Source: Streptomyces sp. 1222.5 (GTDB lineage Bacteria > Actinomycetota > Actinomycetes > Streptomycetales > Streptomycetaceae). Taken from it: 64,000 nucleotides of DNA. Below, piece by piece: positions 51,788 to 60,394 of this stretch. A program made the translations under genes and the position numbers. The stretch covers positions 1,674,001-1,738,000 of the forward strand of contig NZ_FNSZ01000001.1 of the NCBI RefSeq assembly GCF_900105245.1. Reading direction: 5' to 3'. A model generated the notes under the pieces. That model ran no database searches and was not told the origin of the DNA. It saw only the letters and a list, made by a program, of their open reading frames with translations. The first letter of the stretch is position 1. Each line of letters starts with the position of its first letter.

Positions 51788-51834
51788 GACACGTTCCTGC
51801 CCCACGCACGTGGTGCGTGGGGCAGGAACGTGTC
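51788..51834 (-). terminator. 22-bp perfect hairpin
   Basis: A 22-base arm (51788-51809) pairs without mismatch with 51813-51834 across the loop GTG. It lies 56 nt after the stop of the MmyB-domain gene and upstream of the LacI promoter, insulating the two. Confidence 0.8.
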
Positions 51835-51889
51835 GCTGCGGGGTCTTCGACCCGGCGCCGCCGGCGACCTGAACGCCGGCGGTGCCGGG

Positions 51890-52561
51890 TCAGCCCTCGG
51901 GCGGCGGAACGACCGTGAGGTGGGCGGCCGCGCCGTGCGGCCGGCGCGGGCGGCGTACCGGCGGGGCCGGGCGGCGCGGATCGCGCAGGACCATCGTCAG
52001 GCGCCGGTGGCCGAGGTCCCGCAGGGTCTGCGGGGTCTCCTCGACGATCCGGCACTCGGTCGGACCCCGGCGCGGGTCGGGGTGGAGCAGCAGCCGGACG
52101 GCACCGTCCAGACGGGTCGCGGCCTCACCGACGGCCCGGATCCAGTGCGGCAGGCCCTGCCGGTAGGCGGCCTCCATGAGCGGGTCCTGGGCGATGTCCC
52201 GGCGGAGGGCCTGGAGTTCGTGGTCGTGGCCGTACGTCTCCAGCGCGGTGCGCAGATGGGCCAGCATCGGCAGGCACCAGCCGGGCTCGTGCTCGCCCAG
52301 GATCTCGCCCGCGTCGGGGTGGAACAGGACGAAGCGGAGGAAGTTGTCGCCGGGCATGGCCGTCGGATGAGGGCGCACGCCCCGGAAGAGCGTCTCGAAG
52401 GCGCCGTTGGCCATGACCACGTCCCAGCGGTGGTCGACGACCAGGGAAGGAAAGGGCAGCGACTCCAGCAGCATGGCGTAGTCCTGGACGTACGCCCAGG
52501 TCTCGTCGGTCTCGGGGACGGCCCGCGGTGCCGGCCGCTGCCCTCCTGCCTGATGTGCCAT
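51890..52561 (-). CDS. stand-alone MmyB-like ligand-binding domain protein
   Basis: A 223-residue protein matching only the C-terminal ligand-binding domain of MmyB-type XRE regulators (SLPFPSLVVDHRWDVVMANG; FLRFVLFHPDAGEILGE; RRDIAQDPLMEAAYRQ). No helix-turn-helix is present in its 30-residue N-terminal arm. It is divergent from an XRE regulator, 240 bp away, with two palindromes between. It may be a sensor partner for that regulator, or a degenerate regulator. The C-terminal 25 residues are Arg/Pro-rich. Confidence 0.82.
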   Translation of the reverse strand: MAHQAGGQRPAPRAVPETDETWAYVQDYAMLLESLPFPSLVVDHRWDVVMANGAFETLFRGVRPHPTAMPGDNFLRFVLFHPDAGEILGEHEPGWCLPMLAHLRTALETYGHDHELQALRRDIAQDPLMEAAYRQGLPHWIRAVGEAATRLDGAVRLLLHPDPRRGPTECRIVEETPQTLRDLGHRRLTMVLRDPRRPAPPVRRPRRPHGAAAHLTVVPPPEG

Positions 52562-52644
52562 CGGGAGGTCACCCCTCTTGCCTCTGCGGCCTTCACGCGG
52601 CGATGCGATCCTGGTGCCCAGCGACAAGTGATGTCAACTATCGT

Positions 52645-52690
52645 GGCATTCCATGCCGGTTGACGGCTGAAATTCGCCACAGTTGTGGCG
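52645..52690. promoter_or_regulatory. two palindromes in the divergent MmyB-domain/XRE region
   Basis: GGCAT-TCC-ATGCC (52645-52657) and CGCCACA-GT-TGTGGCG (52675-52690), 7-bp perfect arms in the second. Candidate operators. Confidence 0.45.
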
Positions 52691-52801
52691 AGACCTGGCT
52701 GTGAGTTCGACGCACCCGCTACTCTCCGGGAAGTTCACGGCGACCGCTTGCGAGATGCACGCACGCGTCTGAAACCCTCGAGAGACGTAGGAGTTCTGTC
52801 G

Positions 52802-53458
52802 GTGACGGATGGCTACGAGGATCCGGGCGCCGCGGCGACCGCCCAGCTGCCGGCCGTCGTCGCCCGCGTCACCGCGCTCGCCGAGCGGCTCGGCGTGCCG
52901 CACGCCGAGGTCTTCGACGTCGCGCGGCTCTCCACCGCCTGCGGGGTGCCCGAGCCGGTGGTCAAGGCGCTGCTCAGCGGACGGCCCGCCGGTGAGCCCG
53001 ATGTCCAGGCACGTTTCCTCCAGCGCCTGGACCTGCTGCGCCGCACCCGGCTGAAGCCCAACGGCCGCAAGTACACCCAGCAGGAGATCGCCGACGGCGC
53101 GGGCATGTCCCGGCAGCAGGCCGGCGCCCTCATCAACGGGGACCGACGGCCCACCATGGAGCACTGCGACGCGCTGCAGCGTTTCTTCCGGGTGCACGCC
53201 GGATTCCTCACGGCGGAGGACCCGGAGGCGCTGGCGGGCGCGCTCCAGCGCACCGAGCAGGAGCTGTTGCAGAAGCTGGCCGACCGTGAGCGGGCCGCGG
53301 CGGAGGCCGCCGAGGATCCGCTGGAGCGGCTGCTGCAGGACCACGGGGTGCGCGGAATCGCCTGGCGGGCCGCACAGTTGCCCACCGACCAGCACCGGGA
53401 CAAGGTCGCGGAGTGGCTCGACATGCTCCTGGAGAGCGTCAAACGGCCCGAGTCGTAA
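52802..53458 (+). CDS. XRE-family regulator
   Basis: A 218-residue soluble protein. An N-terminal helical region (AVVARVTALAERLGVPHAEV) is followed by a helix-turn-helix at about residues 95-140 (YTQQEIADGAGMSRQQAGAL, NGDRRPTMEHCDALQRFF) and a charged helical tail (LQRTEQELLQKLADREREAA-like). It resembles conserved Streptomyces regulators of unknown regulon. Start GTG 52802 with TAGGAG 8 nt upstream. Confidence 0.85.
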   Translation: MTDGYEDPGAAATAQLPAVVARVTALAERLGVPHAEVFDVARLSTACGVPEPVVKALLSGRPAGEPDVQARFLQRLDLLRRTRLKPNGRKYTQQEIADGAGMSRQQAGALINGDRRPTMEHCDALQRFFRVHAGFLTAEDPEALAGALQRTEQELLQKLADRERAAAEAAEDPLERLLQDHGVRGIAWRAAQLPTDQHRDKVAEWLDMLLESVKRPES

Positions 53459-53642
53459 GAGCTGCGTCAGGGCTGCTTCCAGGGGATTCAGGTGTGTTTC
53501 CGGTCCGCTGAGCGGGCGAACCGGCGCGGAGCCGGACGGCGTTGTCAGTGGTGGACGGCAAGCTGGATGCGTGCGCCGTCCGACTCGGCGCACGGCGCCG
53601 CAGGGCGCGCGACCGTGACGCCTACTCGGGGAGAGCCGACCG

Positions 53643-53870
53643 ATGCCCACCGCCGTACTGACCGACCGTGAGCGTACCGCCGTACAGGCTTACCTGCGGC
53701 TGCTGCATACGGTGCGCGCCGCCTTCGACGGGCCGCCGGACGGCGACCGGCCCGCCGTCGTCCCGCCCGCCGTGCTCGCCGAGGCGGAAGCGGCACTCGC
53801 CCGGGCCGGACTCGCGGGGAACGAGGAACAGTTCTTCCATCTGCTGCGCGAGTGGTGCCCACCCGCCTGA
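53643..53870 (+). CDS. small conserved-type hypothetical protein
   Basis: A 75-residue helical protein (RERTAVQAYLRLLHTVRAAF; VLAEAEAALARAGLAGNEEQ). Ribosome site GGGAGAG 8 nt before ATG. No known domain is recognised. Codon use and start signal support a gene. No link to a neighbour is seen. Confidence 0.65.
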   Translation: MPTAVLTDRERTAVQAYLRLLHTVRAAFDGPPDGDRPAVVPPAVLAEAEAALARAGLAGNEEQFFHLLREWCPPA

Positions 53871-53950
53871 CGCACAGCCCCGCCGATCCGCCGCCGTCAC
53901 GCGAACCGGAGCGACGACGGCGGCCGTCGCGCGGCCGTCCCGGCGGGCCG

Positions 53951-54631
53951 TCAGGCGTGCGGCACGGTGACGGCCGTCGCGACCACTCCGCCGTGTACGA
54001 GCCAGCGGCCGTCGAAGGACTGGAGCCGGTGGCCGCCGACCAGGGGGCCGGGGACGAGGAGTTCGGCGTGCAGCGTGCCGGCCGTCCTGCCTCCCGGGGC
54101 CGGGCGGAGGGTGATGTCGGCCTCGGAGAAGTCCAGCCATTTGCGGGTGAGGGGGTACCAGGCCTTGTAGACGGACTCCTTGGCGCTGAACACGATCCGG
54201 TCCCAGTGCACGGCGGGCCGCTGTGCGGCGAGCAGCGCGACCCGCTCGGCCTCGACGGGCAGCAGGACGGACGGCCCGACGCCCTCCGGGAGCGGCCCGT
54301 GCGGTTCGGCGTCGATACCGAGGGAGGCCAGGTCGCGGACGCGGACCAGGGCGGCGGCGCAGTAGCCGTCGCAGTGGGTCATGCTGCCGGTCAGGCCGGC
54401 CGGCCAGAGCGGGACGCCCCGGTCTCCGTTGACGACGGGGTGCGCGGCCACGCCGAGCTTCTCCATGGCGCGCCGGGCGCAGCCGCGCACGGCGGCGAAC
54501 TCACGGCGGCGCTTGGCCACCGCGCGCGCGACGAGCGGCTCCTCCTCCGGGTGGAGCGGGGCGTCCCACAGCGGGTCGTCACCGTGTGCCTCCACGGCCA
54601 CGACCGACTCCGGGAGCAGCTCCTCGATCAC
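53951..54631 (-). CDS. 4'-phosphopantetheinyl transferase (Sfp/EntD type)
   Basis: A 226-residue PPTase that attaches phosphopantetheine to carrier proteins of polyketide and non-ribosomal peptide synthases. Motifs: GSMTHCDGYCAAAL, GIDAE (Mg binding, near residue 105) and FSAKESVYKAWYP. EntD-like monomeric length. Starts within the metallophosphoesterase gene (53-bp overlap), so it is likely co-expressed. No PKS/NRPS cluster is in the window, so it is probably a global activator. Confidence 0.93.
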   Translation of the reverse strand: MIEELLPESVVAVEAHGDDPLWDAPLHPEEEPLVARAVAKRRREFAAVRGCARRAMEKLGVAAHPVVNGDRGVPLWPAGLTGSMTHCDGYCAAALVRVRDLASLGIDAEPHGPLPEGVGPSVLLPVEAERVALLAAQRPAVHWDRIVFSAKESVYKAWYPLTRKWLDFSEADITLRPAPGGRTAGTLHAELLVPGPLVGGHRLQSFDGRWLVHGGVVATAVTVPHA

Positions 54632-55481
54632 CGGTGTCCTCCAGGGGCAGGATGCGGCGCAGCCGTCCCGGGGGCCCGGGGCGCTTGCGCCATTCGCGGG
54701 GGTATCCGACGGAGACCTCTTCGAAGCGGACTCCGTCGAGCCAGGTGGTGCGGGGGATGTGCAGATGGCCGTACACCATCGTGGCGACTCGGAACCGGCG
54801 GTGCCAGTCCGCGGTCAGCCCGGTGCCGCACCACATGGCGAATTCGGGGTACCACAGGACCTCGGTGGGGTGCCGGTCCAGCGGGTAGTGGTTGGCGAGC
54901 ACGGTCGGCAGGTCCGCGGGCAGCGCGGCGAGCCTGCGCTCCGTCTCGGCGACCCGGGCCCGGCACCAGTCCTCCCGGGTCGGGTACGGGTCGGGATGCA
55001 GCAGCTGCTCGTCGTTGCAGACGATGCCCGTGCTCCGGGCGTAGGCCAGGCCCTCGGCCTTGGTGGCGCTGCCGGCCGGCAGGAACGAGTAGTCGTACAG
55101 CAGGAACAGCGGGGCCACGGCCACCGGGCCGCCGGGGCCCTCCCACACCGGGTAGGGGTCCTCGGGCGTGAGCACGCCCAGTTCCCGGCAGAGTCCGACC
55201 AGGTGCTCGTAGCGGGCGAGGCCGCGCAGCCGGACCGGGTCGCGCGGGTGCGTCCACAGCTCGTGGTTGCCCGGCGTCCAGATCACCTTGCGGAAGCGCT
55301 CCGCGAGGGTGGCGAGGGCCCAGCGGATGTCGGCGACGGTCTCGGCGACGTCTCCGGCCACGATCAGCCAGTCGTCCTCGCCGTCCGGCCGCATCCGCTC
55401 CACGAGGGAGCGGTTGTCGGGGTACCCGACGTGCAGGTCGCTGACGGCGAGCAGCTGTCCGGCCCCGGTCGTCGACTCCAC
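54579..55481 (-). CDS. metallophosphoesterase
   Basis: A 300-residue calcineurin-like phosphoesterase. Metal-binding blocks: LLAVSDLHVGYPDN, VAGDVAE, TPGNHELWTH, LANHYPL and YGHLHIPRTTW. Start GTG 55481 is chosen from GGGAGGGG upstream. The 3' end overlaps the PPTase start by 53 bases. The pairing with the PPTase is seen in Streptomyces genomes generally; the substrate is unknown. Some relatives hydrolyse CoA- or nucleotide-type phosphoesters. Confidence 0.9.
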   Translation of the reverse strand: MESTTGAGQLLAVSDLHVGYPDNRSLVERMRPDGEDDWLIVAGDVAETVADIRWALATLAERFRKVIWTPGNHELWTHPRDPVRLRGLARYEHLVGLCRELGVLTPEDPYPVWEGPGGPVAVAPLFLLYDYSFLPAGSATKAEGLAYARSTGIVCNDEQLLHPDPYPTREDWCRARVAETERRLAALPADLPTVLANHYPLDRHPTEVLWYPEFAMWCGTGLTADWHRRFRVATMVYGHLHIPRTTWLDGVRFEEVSVGYPREWRKRPGPPGRLRRILPLEDTGDRGAAPGVGRGRGGTR

Positions 55482-55900
55482 CGCGCGCCCCCTCCCGATC
55501 ACCGTCCCGCCGTCACCACCAGAACACATTCGGGGACGGCGGACAAGAGGCGCCGGACCGCGCACGGGCGTCCGGCACGGCTCGGCGTACGACCGCGGAC
55601 CGGCTCGGCGTACGACCGCGGACCGGCTCGGGGCGGCCGGATCGGGCCGGCCACGCGGCCGTCGGCGGGTGGGGCGACGACCGCCGCCGGGCCGCCGCCG
55701 GCGGGCGCGAGCCCTTGGGACAGCGCCCGGGAATCCGTAACATCCGCGTTGCACGCGGGGGCTCTTGAAAGCCGTATGATCGCCCCAACACCGGCGCCCC
55801 TCAATCCCCTTCGCACAGGGCCGTTCGGCGTCCCTTCCTTCCTTCTGCCCGGGCACGGGTCGCCGAGCCATGCCCGCACACCCCCGAAAGGCGGCCCTGC
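55482..55900. other. 419-bp region with 23-bp tandem repeat
   Basis: A 23-bp unit beginning CTCGGCGTACGACC is repeated at 55581-55603 and 55604-55626 (identical), with a partial third from 55627. TATGAT (55775-55780), preceded by GCTCTTGAAAGCCG, is a possible -10 for the ATP-grasp gene. No gene is seen. Confidence 0.6.
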
Positions 55901-57022
55901 ATGGTCTCTCGCGTACGCGTATGGCTCAACCGCACGTACGCGGAGAACGTGTTCTTCATGGATCAGCTGCGGAGGAATCCCAGCGACCGCGCGGTGGAGA
56001 TCCACGCCACGCACGGGGACCCGGACTCCCCCGTGCTGGCCGCCGCCGACACCGCCGACCTGGAGCCGGAGGGCCTGTCCCCGGCGGGCTACGTGGAGTA
56101 CGCCCTCGACCAGTGCGCCCGGCGCGGCATCGACGTGTTCGTGCCCCGTCTGCACCAGTCCGCGATCGTGCGGCACCGGGCCGATTTCGCGGCGGTGGGA
56201 ACGGCGCTGCTGGCGCCGACGCCCGAGGCCGTGGCCGTGTTCGAGGACAAGGCGACCGCGTACGAGGCCGTCCGTTCGGTGGGGGTCCCGGTGCCGCCCT
56301 GGTGGCGGGTCCGGACGGCGGACGAACTGCTGGCCGCTGTCGAGGAGTTGGAGTCGGCCGGACACAAGGCGTGCTTCAAGCCGGCGGCAGGCGCGGGCGG
56401 GGTCGGCTTCCGGGTGATCACCCGGGCCCCCTTCTCGCTGGCGAACCTCGCCGGCTTCCCCGGCCCGCACGTGCAGCTGGACCTGGTCGTCGAGGCGCTG
56501 GCGCGGGCCGGGGAACCGGTGGACTGGCTGGTGATGCCGCGCCTGGAGCAGCCGGAGGTGTCCGTCGACTGCCTGACCGGCCCGGACAACGTGGTGCGGC
56601 TCGCGGTGGGCCGTACCAAGAACGGCCGCCGCCGGGGCTTCACGCTGGACGAGCGGTGGCTGGCACCGGCCCGCCTGATCGCCGGCGGCTTCGGTCTGCA
56701 CCACCTGTCCAACATCCAGTTCCGCATGTTCGGCGACCACCCGGTGCTGCTCGACGTCAACACCCGGCCCGCCGGCGGCCTGCACCAGCTGGCACTCTGC
56801 GGGATCAACGCGCCCTGGGCAGCCGTGCAGTTGGCGCTCGGCGAGGACCCGGGGACCGTGGAACCGCCGTTCCTCGGGCAGGACTACACGGTGGTGTCCG
56901 GACCGCGCCCGCTGGCACCCGTGACGCTCCCCCGGCAGCGGACGGGACCGGCGGAGGTCCTGCTGCCGGCCGTACCCGCTCCCGCGCAGTCGGCCTCGGC
57001 GGCGCAGGCGCTGCCCCTCTGA
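55901..57022 (+). CDS. ATP-grasp family protein
   Basis: A 373-residue ATP-grasp ligase, a superfamily that joins a carboxylate to an amine, thiol or similar through an acyl-phosphate. Seen: AVFEDKATAYEAVRSVGVPV, a Lys in HKACFKPAAGAGGVGF, WLVMPRLEQPEVSVDC, and a metal-binding segment PVLLDVNTRPAGGLHQ. Resembles ATP-grasp proteins seen in tellurite-resistance (ter) type neighbourhoods, but no ter gene is here. The C-terminal 45 residues are Pro/Ala-rich. Substrate unknown. It is single. Confidence 0.82.
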   Translation: MVSRVRVWLNRTYAENVFFMDQLRRNPSDRAVEIHATHGDPDSPVLAAADTADLEPEGLSPAGYVEYALDQCARRGIDVFVPRLHQSAIVRHRADFAAVGTALLAPTPEAVAVFEDKATAYEAVRSVGVPVPPWWRVRTADELLAAVEELESAGHKACFKPAAGAGGVGFRVITRAPFSLANLAGFPGPHVQLDLVVEALARAGEPVDWLVMPRLEQPEVSVDCLTGPDNVVRLAVGRTKNGRRRGFTLDERWLAPARLIAGGFGLHHLSNIQFRMFGDHPVLLDVNTRPAGGLHQLALCGINAPWAAVQLALGEDPGTVEPPFLGQDYTVVSGPRPLAPVTLPRQRTGPAEVLLPAVPAPAQSASAAQALPL

Positions 57023-57042
57023 CCGGTTCCCGTCGGTCCACC

Positions 57043-57097
57043 GGTATGGACCAATCCCGCTCTTCTCCTTGACAGCGGGATTGGTCCATACCAAATT
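57043..57097 (+). promoter_or_regulatory. chitinase promoter with DasR-type (dre) sites
   Basis: An 18-bp arm GGTATGGACCAATCCCGC (57043-57060) is repeated in exact inverse at 57075-57092. Each contains a dre-like TGGTCCATACC (DasR consensus TGGTCTAGACCA). The right one is TTGGT-CCAT-ACCAA (57081-57094). TTGACA (57069-57074) lies in the loop and CAAATT (57092-57097) follows after 17 bp, so the right site lies inside the promoter. Confidence 0.7.
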
Positions 57098-57161
57098 CAT
57101 TGGCGCACCTGTTCCGCACCTCCCGCACTCCCCGACACCCCCATCCCCACAGGGAGAACGC

Positions 57162-58847
57162 GTGCGTCATCTACTCGGGCGTTCCAGACGCCGGCTCCTC
57201 GCCGTCCTCGGCTCCGCGGCCCTCGCACTCGGCGGGGCCGTGGCCCTTCCCGGTACGGCCCATGCGGCCAACGTCCTCACCAACCCCGGCTTCGAGTCGG
57301 GCGGCCTGTCCCCCTGGACCTGTTCCGGCAACCTCGGCTCGGTCGTCTCCTCCCCCGTACACGGCGGTTCCAAGGCCCTGCAGGGAGCGGTGACTTCGAA
57401 CGACAACGCGCAGTGCAGCCAGACCGTCGCGGTCCAGCCGAACACCACGTACAAACTGACCGGCTGGGTCCGTGGCAGCTACGTGTACCTCGGCGTGAAC
57501 GGCGGCGCCTCCACCTGGACCTCCTCCCCGTCCGCGTACAGCCAGCTCAGCGTCTCCTTCACCACGGGCGCCTCGCAGACCAGCGCCACCGTCTACGTGC
57601 ACGGCTGGTACGCCCAGGGCACCTACTACGCCGACGACATCGGCCTGGACGGTCCCGGCGGCGGGGGCGGCGGTGACACCCAGGCGCCGACCGCGCCGAG
57701 CGGGCTCGCCTCCACCGGCAAGACCTCGTCGAGCGTGTCGCTGAAGTGGAACGCCGCCACGGACAACGTGGGGGTGACGGCGTACGACATCTACAGCGGC
57801 GCCAACCAGCTCCTGAGCGTGTCCGGCACGTCGGCCACCGTCAGCGGGCTGTCGCCCAGCACGTCGTACACCTTCACCGTGAAGGCGCGGGACGCGGCCG
57901 GCAACACCTCGCCCGCCTCCAACGCGGTCGCCGTGACGACCGACGCGGGCGGTGGCGGCGGCACCGGCTTCAAGCAGGCCGCGCCCTACCTGTACGAGGG
58001 CTGGGGCGATCCCCCGAGCCCGACCACGGTGATGAACGCGACCGGGGCCAAGTGGTTCACGATGGCGTTCGTCCTGGACTCCGGCGGCTGCACGCCGGCC
58101 TGGGACGGCAGCCGGGCACTGACCGGCGGCGTGGACCAGACGGCTATCAACCAGATCCGGTCCGCGGGCGGTGACATCGTCCCGTCGTTCGGCGGCTGGC
58201 AGGGCAGCAAGCTCGGCGCCAACTGCTCGTCCGCGAGCGCGCTCGCCGGTGCCCTGCAGAAGGTGATCGACGCCTACGGTCTGAAGGCCGTGGACATGGA
58301 CATCGAGAACACCGACGAGTTCGAGAACGAGGCCGTGCAAGCGAGGATCCTGACCGCGCTCAAGACGGTCAAGGCCGACAACCCCGGCCTGCGGACCATC
58401 GTCACCTTCGGCACGTCCACCACGGGCCCGACGTACTACGGCAACCGGCTCATCGAGCAGGCCCAGTCGCTCGGCGCGAACATCGACGTGTTCACCATCA
58501 TGCCGTTCGACTTCGGCGGCGGTTCGGACATGTACGGCAGCACCGTGAACGCGGCGGAGGGGCTGAAGAACAAGCTGAAGTCCACCTTCGGCTGGGACGA
58601 CGCGACCGCCTACGCCCACATCGGCATCTCGGGCATGAACGGGCTGTCCGACCAGCAGGAGACGACCACGCCGGCGATCTGGACCCAGATCCGCGACTGG
58701 GCGAACTCGCACCACATCGCCCGGCTCGCCTTCTGGTCCGTCAACCGCGACCGGCCCTGCCCGGGCGGCGGTGTCGCCGAGAACTGCTCCGGCATCAGCC
58801 AGAGCACCTGGCAGTTCACCTCGATCACGGCCGGGTTCACCGGCTGA
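57162..58847 (+). CDS. secreted GH18 chitinase with CBM and fibronectin type III domains
   Basis: A 561-residue secreted chitinase. Signal peptide (LLGRSRRRLLAVLGSAALAL, cleavage near AHAAN), then a CBM of the CenC/CBM4-like beta-jelly-roll type (residues about 35-165; NVLTNPGFESGGLSPWTCSG), Gly linker, fibronectin III (about 172-262), Gly linker and the GH18 catalytic domain (about 268-560). Active site D378-x-D380-x-E382 (VDMDIENTD), matching D-x-D-x-E. Start GTG 57162 follows AGGGAGAACGC. It belongs to the ChiC/ChiD type architecture. Transcription is controlled by the dre-like sites above. Confidence 0.95.
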   Translation: MRHLLGRSRRRLLAVLGSAALALGGAVALPGTAHAANVLTNPGFESGGLSPWTCSGNLGSVVSSPVHGGSKALQGAVTSNDNAQCSQTVAVQPNTTYKLTGWVRGSYVYLGVNGGASTWTSSPSAYSQLSVSFTTGASQTSATVYVHGWYAQGTYYADDIGLDGPGGGGGGDTQAPTAPSGLASTGKTSSSVSLKWNAATDNVGVTAYDIYSGANQLLSVSGTSATVSGLSPSTSYTFTVKARDAAGNTSPASNAVAVTTDAGGGGGTGFKQAAPYLYEGWGDPPSPTTVMNATGAKWFTMAFVLDSGGCTPAWDGSRALTGGVDQTAINQIRSAGGDIVPSFGGWQGSKLGANCSSASALAGALQKVIDAYGLKAVDMDIENTDEFENEAVQARILTALKTVKADNPGLRTIVTFGTSTTGPTYYGNRLIEQAQSLGANIDVFTIMPFDFGGGSDMYGSTVNAAEGLKNKLKSTFGWDDATAYAHIGISGMNGLSDQQETTTPAIWTQIRDWANSHHIARLAFWSVNRDRPCPGGGVAENCSGISQSTWQFTSITAGFTG

Positions 58848-58864
58848 CGATCGCCCCCGGTACC

Positions 58865-58896
58865 GCGGAGGGCCGCTCGGCGGAGCGGCCCTCCGC
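58865..58896. terminator. bidirectional terminator hairpin
   Basis: GCGGAGGGCCGCTC (58865-58878) pairs with its exact complement (58883-58896), loop GGCG. It lies between convergent chitinase and GH4 genes. Confidence 0.8.
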
Positions 58897-58898
58897 GC

Positions 58899-60236
58899 TC
58901 ACTTCAGATACGCGAGACCCGGGTGGGCCCGGGTGTAGCCCTCCAGCAGCCGGCGGGAGACGGTGACCGAGTCGACCAGCGGATGCAGCGCGAACGCCTT
59001 CACGGCCGTCCTACGGGATCCGGACGCGGCGGCGGCGAGCACCTCCCGCTCGACGGCCTTGACCGCGCACACGAGGCCGGTGGCGTGACCGGGCAGCGGG
59101 TCCGCGGCCAGCGGGTGGGCGCCATTGGCGTCGACCAGGCACGGGACCTCGACGACCGCGTCGGCGTCGAGGGCGGACAGGGTCGAGCGGTTGCGCACGT
59201 TGAGGATCAGCGTGGCGCGCTCGTCCCGGGCGATGGCGCGCATCAGGGCGAGGGCCACCTCCTCGTAGCCGCCGGACAGATCGGCCTCCTCGCGGTCGCC
59301 GGCGCCGGCGCTCTCCCGGTTCTCGGCCATGTACGTCGCCTCGCGCTCGGCGCGGGTGCGGTCCCAGGCCGCCAGGGCGGAGACACCGGGGTCGTCCGCC
59401 TCCTCGTAGAACCTGGCCTGCTGGTCGCGCAGGAAGGCGCCCCGGGTCTGCTCCGCCTCCTGGTAGGCGCGGACCGTCTCCCGGTTGAAGTAGTAGTAGT
59501 GCAGGTACTCGTTGGGGATCGCGCCCAGCGACGCGAGCCACTCGGTACCGAAGAGCCTTCCCTCCTCGAAGGAGCCGAGCAGCGCGGGATCGGCCAGCAG
59601 GTCGGGCAGCCGGTCGCGTCCGGCGACGCGCAGGCCGCGCACCCAGCCGAGGTGGTTGAGACCGACGTAGTCGACGAACGCCTCGCCGGGGCCGGCGCCC
59701 AGGACCCGGGCGATACGGCGGCCCAGGCCGACCGGCGAGTCGCAGATGCCGATGACGCGGTCGCCGAGGTGGCGGGACATGGCTTCGGTGACCAGTCCGG
59801 CCGGGTTGGTGAAGTTGATGACCCACGCGTCCGGGGCGATACGGGCCACCCGACGGGCGATGTCGACGGCGACGGGCACGGTGCGCAGACCGTAGGCGAT
59901 CCCGCCCGCGCCGACGGTCTCCTGACCGAGCACGCCCTCGGCGAGGGCCACCCGCTCGTCCTCCGTGCGGCCCTCCAAGCCCCCGACACGGATCGCCGAG
60001 AAGACGAAGTCGGCGCCGCGCAGGGCCTCGTCGAGGTCGGTGGTGGCGGTCACCCGGGGCGGGTCGGACACACCGGCGGCCTGTTCGGCCAGGACCCGGG
60101 TCACCGCGCGCAGCCGCCGGTCGTCCAGGTCGTGCAGGACGACCTCGGTGACCCGCCCCTCGGCGTGATCGGTCAGCAGTGCCCCGTACACGAGCGGCAC
60201 CCGGAACCCGCCGCCGCCCAGAATCGTCAGCCTCAC
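58899..60236 (-). CDS. GH4 family 6-phospho-beta-glucosidase
   Basis: A 445-residue NAD- and Mn-dependent glycosidase. Seen: N-terminal Rossmann GGGGFRVPLVYGAL, NFTNPAGLVTEA, GICDSPVGLG with the metal-binding Cys, and GLNHLGWVRGL with the metal-binding His. GH4 enzymes cleave phosphorylated disaccharides by an oxidation-elimination mechanism. GTG 60236 with AAGGGTGCGG upstream. No PTS genes are in the window; the substrate could be a phospho-cellobiose or -chitobiose (not known). Confidence 0.92.
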   Translation of the reverse strand: MRLTILGGGGFRVPLVYGALLTDHAEGRVTEVVLHDLDDRRLRAVTRVLAEQAAGVSDPPRVTATTDLDEALRGADFVFSAIRVGGLEGRTEDERVALAEGVLGQETVGAGGIAYGLRTVPVAVDIARRVARIAPDAWVINFTNPAGLVTEAMSRHLGDRVIGICDSPVGLGRRIARVLGAGPGEAFVDYVGLNHLGWVRGLRVAGRDRLPDLLADPALLGSFEEGRLFGTEWLASLGAIPNEYLHYYYFNRETVRAYQEAEQTRGAFLRDQQARFYEEADDPGVSALAAWDRTRAEREATYMAENRESAGAGDREEADLSGGYEEVALALMRAIARDERATLILNVRNRSTLSALDADAVVEVPCLVDANGAHPLAADPLPGHATGLVCAVKAVEREVLAAAASGSRRTAVKAFALHPLVDSVTVSRRLLEGYTRAHPGLAYLK

Positions 60237-60394
60237 ACCCGCACCCTTCCGCACGCCCACGCCTCGCCGTCTTCCTCGCGGACCACCTTGTCAGCACCGG
60301 AGGGTCGCACCCCCACCAGGCGGCCATCGACTCCACGCCGCGTCTTCAGGGCGGCTTCATCCGAGGGTTCCGGGCCCGGGGGATCGTACGGTGC

